DNA of 64,000 nt from Symbiotaphrina buchneri (Eukaryota > Ascomycota > Symbiotaphrinales > Symbiotaphrinaceae). Both the position numbers and the translations under genes were made by a program. The stretch covers positions 496,001 to 560,000 of the forward strand of contig BCIG01000018.1 of the NCBI GenBank assembly GCA_001599915.1. The letters run 5' to 3'. This document shows, piece by piece, positions 59,701 through 64,000 of this stretch. Numbering within the stretch: position 1 is the first letter of the stretch; each line of letters begins with the position of its first letter. The notes below the pieces were generated by a model that saw only the letters and a list, made by a program, of their open reading frames with translations, was not told where the DNA came from and did no database searches.

Positions 59701-61037
59701 TGTTGTTGAGGTTGACACGAGTGTCATTTACAGAGCTGTGCCGGCTGATGACCCTGGACAGAACATATATGTGATCGATTTCTCTTTGCGGCCGACAGGG
59801 CCCCTGATAGCTCATGCCAGTCCATCCCCCGCAAACATATTATGCGTTCCATCGCGGCTCATGTGCCACGAATCCAGATCTGGCCCTTTCACGGGCAGAG
59901 CCAGCGGCAACATAATACCGCGGGCATGGAACTTATTGCCCCTCACGGCCGCATTGGGCAAACAACTCACACATGGTTTCCTAAATTCCCCCTCGGCGAC
60001 CTACAAACACCACTACTGGCCTACTTCACATCTGGGCTCAGTGGAAATGCAGTTCGGCTCGGAACCCGAGCACAGTGAGCGCAGCCAGCCTCACTAAGGC
60101 GAGATAGCAATCTGTTGGTAGTCTAGGTAGACGATGTATGGACACGTCACGTCAAGCTCCTAGTAAGTGAAGCCGCCAACTCGCCAGACGTCTGCTATTG
60201 TTCATGGTCATAGGCTGGGTAACCATGAGTACCTTACCTTAACGTTTGTTAGAAGCTTGGACTCCGGCAGATCGGGATTTGCCGGTGGTCCACGGCAGAA
60301 AGAATGCATCAAACCATGGTCAAAAGTATTAGCCTATCAGGAATCCCTACACCATATGCTCTTTTCTTCCTCTCCGGCAGTGGGAAGTTGGTATGGTACG
60401 GACCTCCAACTTTTCCTGAGGGGATCAGGAAAAAGGCAAAAAAGGCATAGCATGAGCACATTACAACAGTCATAGTTGATATGGCCCTTGCAGGCGTGGG
60501 TCTGCCGGCATTATTACGGAAAAGGGAAACAACGATTGCACGCACTGCCGACTAGGTCGGCCTCACGACCTGCCTTACCTTTCAGTTGGCAGGGGTATCC
60601 TGGCTAGGAGGCTTCAGCCCCGCTGATTGCTGGCAGGTCGAGTCTCGACTGCAACCTGTCAGCTCGCCCGGTCCTTGACATCTCAAACTCTGGACATGTA
60701 TAGCTGCCCGATGGCCCAGATTATTAGGTACAGCTCTACTCCGAGCGAGTTAATGGATCTGGCCCAGCGACAAGAACTTGAGGCGCGATGATCACCACTG
60801 ATGTATCAATGAGAAAAGATTGCCCTTTGCTTTGGGGGAGAAGTCATCCTTCCAAACATCACGGCTCAGGGTTGTGTTTAATTGTTGTAAAGCTTGGGTG
60901 CTTTCTACCCTTGATTATTGTGATCGACCATTCCCTGCCAGAGGTGATCATGTATATTTGAATACCTGCCCCCGGGACAGTGCTGCCTTCGTGCCTTCTC
61001 ACCCACATCTTCATTGTTGCCTCGTCGTACCCCGTTA
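56770..61037. other. 4.3-kb region without a recognisable gene
   Basis: Largest gap in the window. 57540-57660 is a GGTGG/GGAGG purine-rich stretch; 58081-58200 has TGTGTGTCTGTGTGTC and AT-rich TATTATTAG-like runs; 58246-58545 is a repeat cluster. Open frames exist at 57720-58043 (-, Gln-rich) and 59402-60097 (+), but none has family resemblance. The left part may be the 5' leader or extra 5' exons of the 55111-56769 gene. Confidence 0.5.
58246..58545. repeat. GGTACC/GTAAGGTA repeat cluster
   Basis: GAGGTACCGTACCTTACG, CGCACGTACCTTCG and CTAAAGGTAAGGTACCTTGG, the last containing the palindrome AAGGTACCTT. Same dispersed family. Confidence 0.7.
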
Positions 61038-62098
61038 CTATCTCTTTACCCAGGCTGGCATCTTTCTGGCCTTCAACTTTCCAGGCTTCTTCCGTTCCAC
61101 GCGCCGTGGATCGCGAGTTATGCACCCAGCTGTTGGAGAAGTTAGTGACGACTACCTTAGAAAACGAATGCGACTGGGCCTGTATGTAAACCCGAGGAGA
61201 CGAGCAACCGCCCTTCCGGAAGGGACAGAGGTCCATTACAAAGCAGGAAGCCAGACTCACCTCGTCGTAATGCCGGTTTTAGAGATGGTTCATGAACCAA
61301 AAGAGCCTTGGCAAGGGCCAACGTCAATGCTTCAGCTTGTCCAGTCAAGCCTCCACCCGATACTAATGCCCATACATTGTATTTGTCAACCCGCCCGGTT
61401 GATTTGAGAGCCCAAATGGCGCTCTCTCTATCGTGCAGACGTCCAAAGGCCCCAGTAAGAGACTTGCCATTGACCAGAACCTCACCGTCTCCTTCTACCA
61501 GCCAGACCCGTGCCGTGGATGCTTTCCTTCTTCCCACCCCCAATGCTCGCCCGTATTGGTCAAGCGTGCGTGGCTTAGGAATATTGCCGAAGGGGTTGAT
61601 GTCCCGTTTGTAGGCATCAAGAGCCTCTAACACCTCCGATGGCATCAGATTCGGATGTATATGGTTGAGTCTATGGAGTAATTGTCTGATCTTGTGATAT
61701 TTCGCGGCTTTCACGGATTCACCCACGACCAGCCTGTACTGTGCCAGAGTCTTCCAAGCTATACGTGGCGCGCTTCCCGGTGGGAGCACAGGGAGGGTCT
61801 GGTATTGTCGTAGCAGACTTTGTAAGTTCAGAAGGCTGTCTGTGAAGTCGGGTTTTCCAGTGAAGTAAGACGGTGACGCGGGTACCACCCTGAGCCTGCC
61901 GGCGTCGCTCTGCACAGCTCCAGATGGAGCATCGAAGTCAATTTCCGGTGCTGCAATTGCCCGGAATAGTGCGGTACTCGTGAACTGCTTTGACTGCGCC
62001 GGCCATAGTATCCGTCGTCTTGACGCATGTAACAGGTGGTGTCGAAGACCAACTCCGGTCCCTTTGCACAAGGTAAGAGGCCCCCATGCCGGTGGCAT
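61038..62098 (-). CDS. MRPS9: Mitochondrial small ribosomal subunit protein uS9m
   Basis: Mitochondrial ribosomal protein S9. Two exons on the minus strand; the first starts at ATG 62098 ([15 protein letters not shown]) and has a basic, hydrophobic N-terminus ([18 protein letters not shown]) typical of a mitochondrial presequence. The frame is open upstream only through a GTG, so the ATG is preferred. A mitochondria-specific helical region ([20 protein letters not shown]) leads to the S9 fold: [39 protein letters not shown] and [16 protein letters not shown]. After an intron the C-terminus reads [20 protein letters not shown] and ends PAWVKR, the conserved tail reaching the decoding centre. 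It faces the EF1B-gamma gene across 439 bp. Confidence 0.94.
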
Positions 62099-62537
62099 TT
62101 TCACTCGAGCACCACCGGCCTTTGCCCGCGAGATTGATAGCACTGGGGTCGAGGGAAGGCCGGGACAGATTTGAACGCGGTGACAACCGAGGGACGGTGC
62201 GCTATTGCCGCATCCCAGGCCTGAGTATCACCGTCTTCGTACGGAGGAGTAAGTGCACTTGCGTAATTCTTGTGGTGATTATTCTTCTTCTCCTCGAATA
62301 TGTGCACGGTGTAGAGCAACAAATAATGCAATAATTCGATTTGGTCGCAGCTCGGTCACGTGGTGGTTGTAAAGGGCCCCGGTGACTAGCGCTGTCACAA
62401 AATCTTCCCCCCGCCCACAAAAACCCACCGTGCGCCCTTTTCCTTCCTGTCACACTTTCAATCCCATTTCACCTCTTAACCACCAACTCCTTAGTCTTTA
62501 TCATCTACTGTGACCTCGGTCCGCCATCAGATTCACA
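62099..62537. promoter_or_regulatory. Divergent promoter region uS9m / EF1B-gamma
   Basis: 439 bp between divergent starts of a mitochondrial and a cytosolic translation gene. The EF1B-gamma side has the pyrimidine-rich stretch CGCCCTTTTCCTTCCTGTC about 110 bp upstream of its ATG. No other element is assigned. Confidence 0.5.
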
Positions 62538-64000
62538 ATGGCGTTTGGCAAGCTCTACACCTATCCGGTGCGTCTAATCACTAAACCCCCAATCCTCATT
62601 CGCCTGACCACGAGCTGACGGAGTAAACAGGGAAATCCCAGGTCTCCTGCTATCCTGGCGGTTGCCAAGGCAAACAACCTTGACTTGGAGGTCGTCCACA
62701 CCGAACCTGCCAAGGGCGTCTCAGAGGAATACCTCGAGATCAACCCTCTTGGGAAGGTGCCTGCGTTCGTGGGTGCTGACGGTTATAAACTCTATGAGTG
62801 CATCGCCATCGCGATCTACAGTACGTATCTCTTTTCCCGTCGAGGCATACTGTTCCTCTCTGCCCTGTCGTATCCTTTAGAGTGATGAGATATTGTATCA
62901 ATTTCAGTTATCCCTGTCTGAACAAGCTTGTTGAGATCATTAACTCTGACCTACTCATTCGTACTCAATTGCTGGAACTATCACGCATAAGTCAGGCCGC
63001 AGCTAATCCCGTTTCAGTCACCTCCCAGAATGAGAAGACCACCCTTCTCGGAAAGACCAAGCAAGACTATGCCTCTATTCTGAGGTGGATGTCGTTTGGC
63101 AACTCCGAGATCCTGCCTGCTCTAGGTGGCTGGTTCCGGCCTTTGGTCGGTCGTGATCCATACAACAAGAAGAGCGTCGAGGAGGCCCAGAAGACCGCTC
63201 TGAAGGTGGTCGGTGTCCTTGAGAAGCACTTGCTGGTGTCCACTTTCCTCGTTGGTGAACGGATCACCCTGGCCGATCTTTTCGTGGCTGGTACGATCTC
63301 CCGCGGCTTCCAATTCTTTTTCGACAAGAAGTGGCGCGCCGAGAACCCTAACGTCACCCGATGGTATGAGACTGTCTACAACCAGCCCATCTACTCAGCT
63401 GTTGTCGATAAGCTCGAGTTCATCGACGAGGCTATCAAGAACCAGCCGCCCAAGAAAGAGCAGACTCCTGCGAAGAAGGAGCAAGCCCCTAAGGCTGCCC
63501 CTAAGCCCAAAGCGAAGGAGGCGGAGGAGGAAGAGGAGGAGGACAAGCCGGCACCTAAACCAAAGCATCCTCTTGAGGCCCTTCCCAAAGCTTCCTTGGC
63601 ACTGGATGATTGGAAGCGGAAGTACTCCAACGAGGAGACTCGCGAGGTTGCTCTGCCCTGGTTCTGGGAGCACTTCAACCCCGAGGAATACTCCTTGTGG
63701 AAGGTGGACTACAAATACAATGATGAGTTGTCGCAAATCTTCATGACCTCTAACTTGATCGGTACGCGTGGAGGACCTTCCGCGGCTTTACTATGGTACT
63801 CTCTTACTAATCTTCTCGTAGGGGGTTTCTTTGCGCGCCTCGAGGCCAGCCGCAAGTACATATTTGGAGCAGCATCCGTATATGGCGTTGCTGGTGACTC
63901 CCTCGTGACCGGTGCCTTCGTCGTGCGGGGCCAGGAAGCGCTGCCGGCCTTCGACGTGGCTCCCGACTATGAGAGTTACGAGTTCACAAAATTGGATCCC
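62538..64000 (+). CDS. Translation elongation factor 1B gamma (3' end outside window)
   Basis: Structural subunit of the eEF1B nucleotide-exchange complex that recharges eEF1A with GTP. Exons 62538-62567, 62631-62820, 63018-63761 and 63822 to the window edge. The N-terminus MAFGKLYTYPGNPRSPAILA begins a glutathione-S-transferase-like domain (EEYLEINPLGKVPAFVG; GERITLADLFVAGTISRG). A Lys/Glu/Pro-rich linker (KKEQAPKAAPKPKAKEAEEE) follows, then the conserved C-terminal domain LALDDWKRKYSNEETREVAL, PWFWEHFNPEEYSLWKVDYK and GGFFARLEASRKYIFGAASV. The second intron (197 nt) is unusually long for this window. The last part of the C-terminal domain and the stop are missing. Confidence 0.96.

Noticed and set aside
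60615-60680. GGTCGAGTCTCGAC segment resembling a tRNA T-arm
   Set aside because: No acceptor stem, anticodon arm or A-box around it; it is only a short imperfect inverted repeat.
60820-61407. 195-codon plus-strand frame
   Set aside because: It overlaps the 3' exon and intron of the uS9m gene on the other strand; the minus-strand gene is clearly real, so this is a shadow frame.

Overview
The window is nuclear DNA from a filamentous ascomycete (Pezizomycotina). Genes are compact and mostly carry several introns of about 45-110 nt with GT-AG ends and CTAAC-like branch sites. Protein sequences match fungal families throughout (Bur1 kinase, Epl1, class V myosin, Rrp36, fungal 3-phosphoglycerate dehydrogenase, aspartokinase). 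I cannot fix the class from sequence alone. There is no sign of a plasmid, CRISPR array, biosynthetic cluster or intact transposon. I name 24 genes by family, recognise two more only as uncharacterised fungal proteins, and list one doubtful small ORF.

Layout. 1-7651: end of a Rheb-like GTPase, seryl-tRNA synthetase, a ZUP1/UFSP-type C78 peptidase, the ITP pyrophosphatase Ham1, and the convergent adenylate kinase Fap7. 8376-13459: class V myosin (-). 14943-18942: nucleosome assembly protein Nap1 and 3-phosphoglycerate dehydrogenase. 19755-24825: a P5B-type ATPase (Ypk9/ATP13A2 family) whose reading frame is broken twice. 26469-31665: Bur1 kinase and aspartokinase. 33753-35918: forkhead factor. 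36610-38991: Bud31, complex I subunit NDUFA6 and the Pol I/III subunit Rpc19. 41107-46159: a disordered conserved protein, Rrp36 and an FCP1/NIF-like protein. 46680-52184: Kae1, an Rkm4-type SET methyltransferase with an in-frame stop near its C-terminus, and Epl1. 53164-56769: calcineurin B and an uncharacterised protein. 61038-64000: mitochondrial uS9m and the start of EF1B-gamma.

Themes. Many genes serve RNA and protein synthesis: SerRS, Fap7, Rpc19, Rrp36, Kae1, Rkm4, uS9m, EF1B-gamma and Bud31. They are separate transcription units, often head-to-head, rather than one pathway. Chromatin and transcription are represented by Nap1, Epl1, Bur1 and the forkhead protein; TOR and calcium signalling by Rheb and calcineurin B; amino-acid supply by the serine and aspartate-family entry enzymes.

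The main points for a second look are these: the two frameshifts in the P5B ATPase; the premature TAG in the Rkm4 homologue with family-like sequence continuing beyond it; two GC-AG introns; a dispersed self-complementary repeat built on TACCTTACCT/AGGTAAGGTA that fills nearly every long intergenic gap and that I did not see in coding exons; a convergent gene pair only 33 bp apart; and a 4.3-kb stretch without a recognisable gene.
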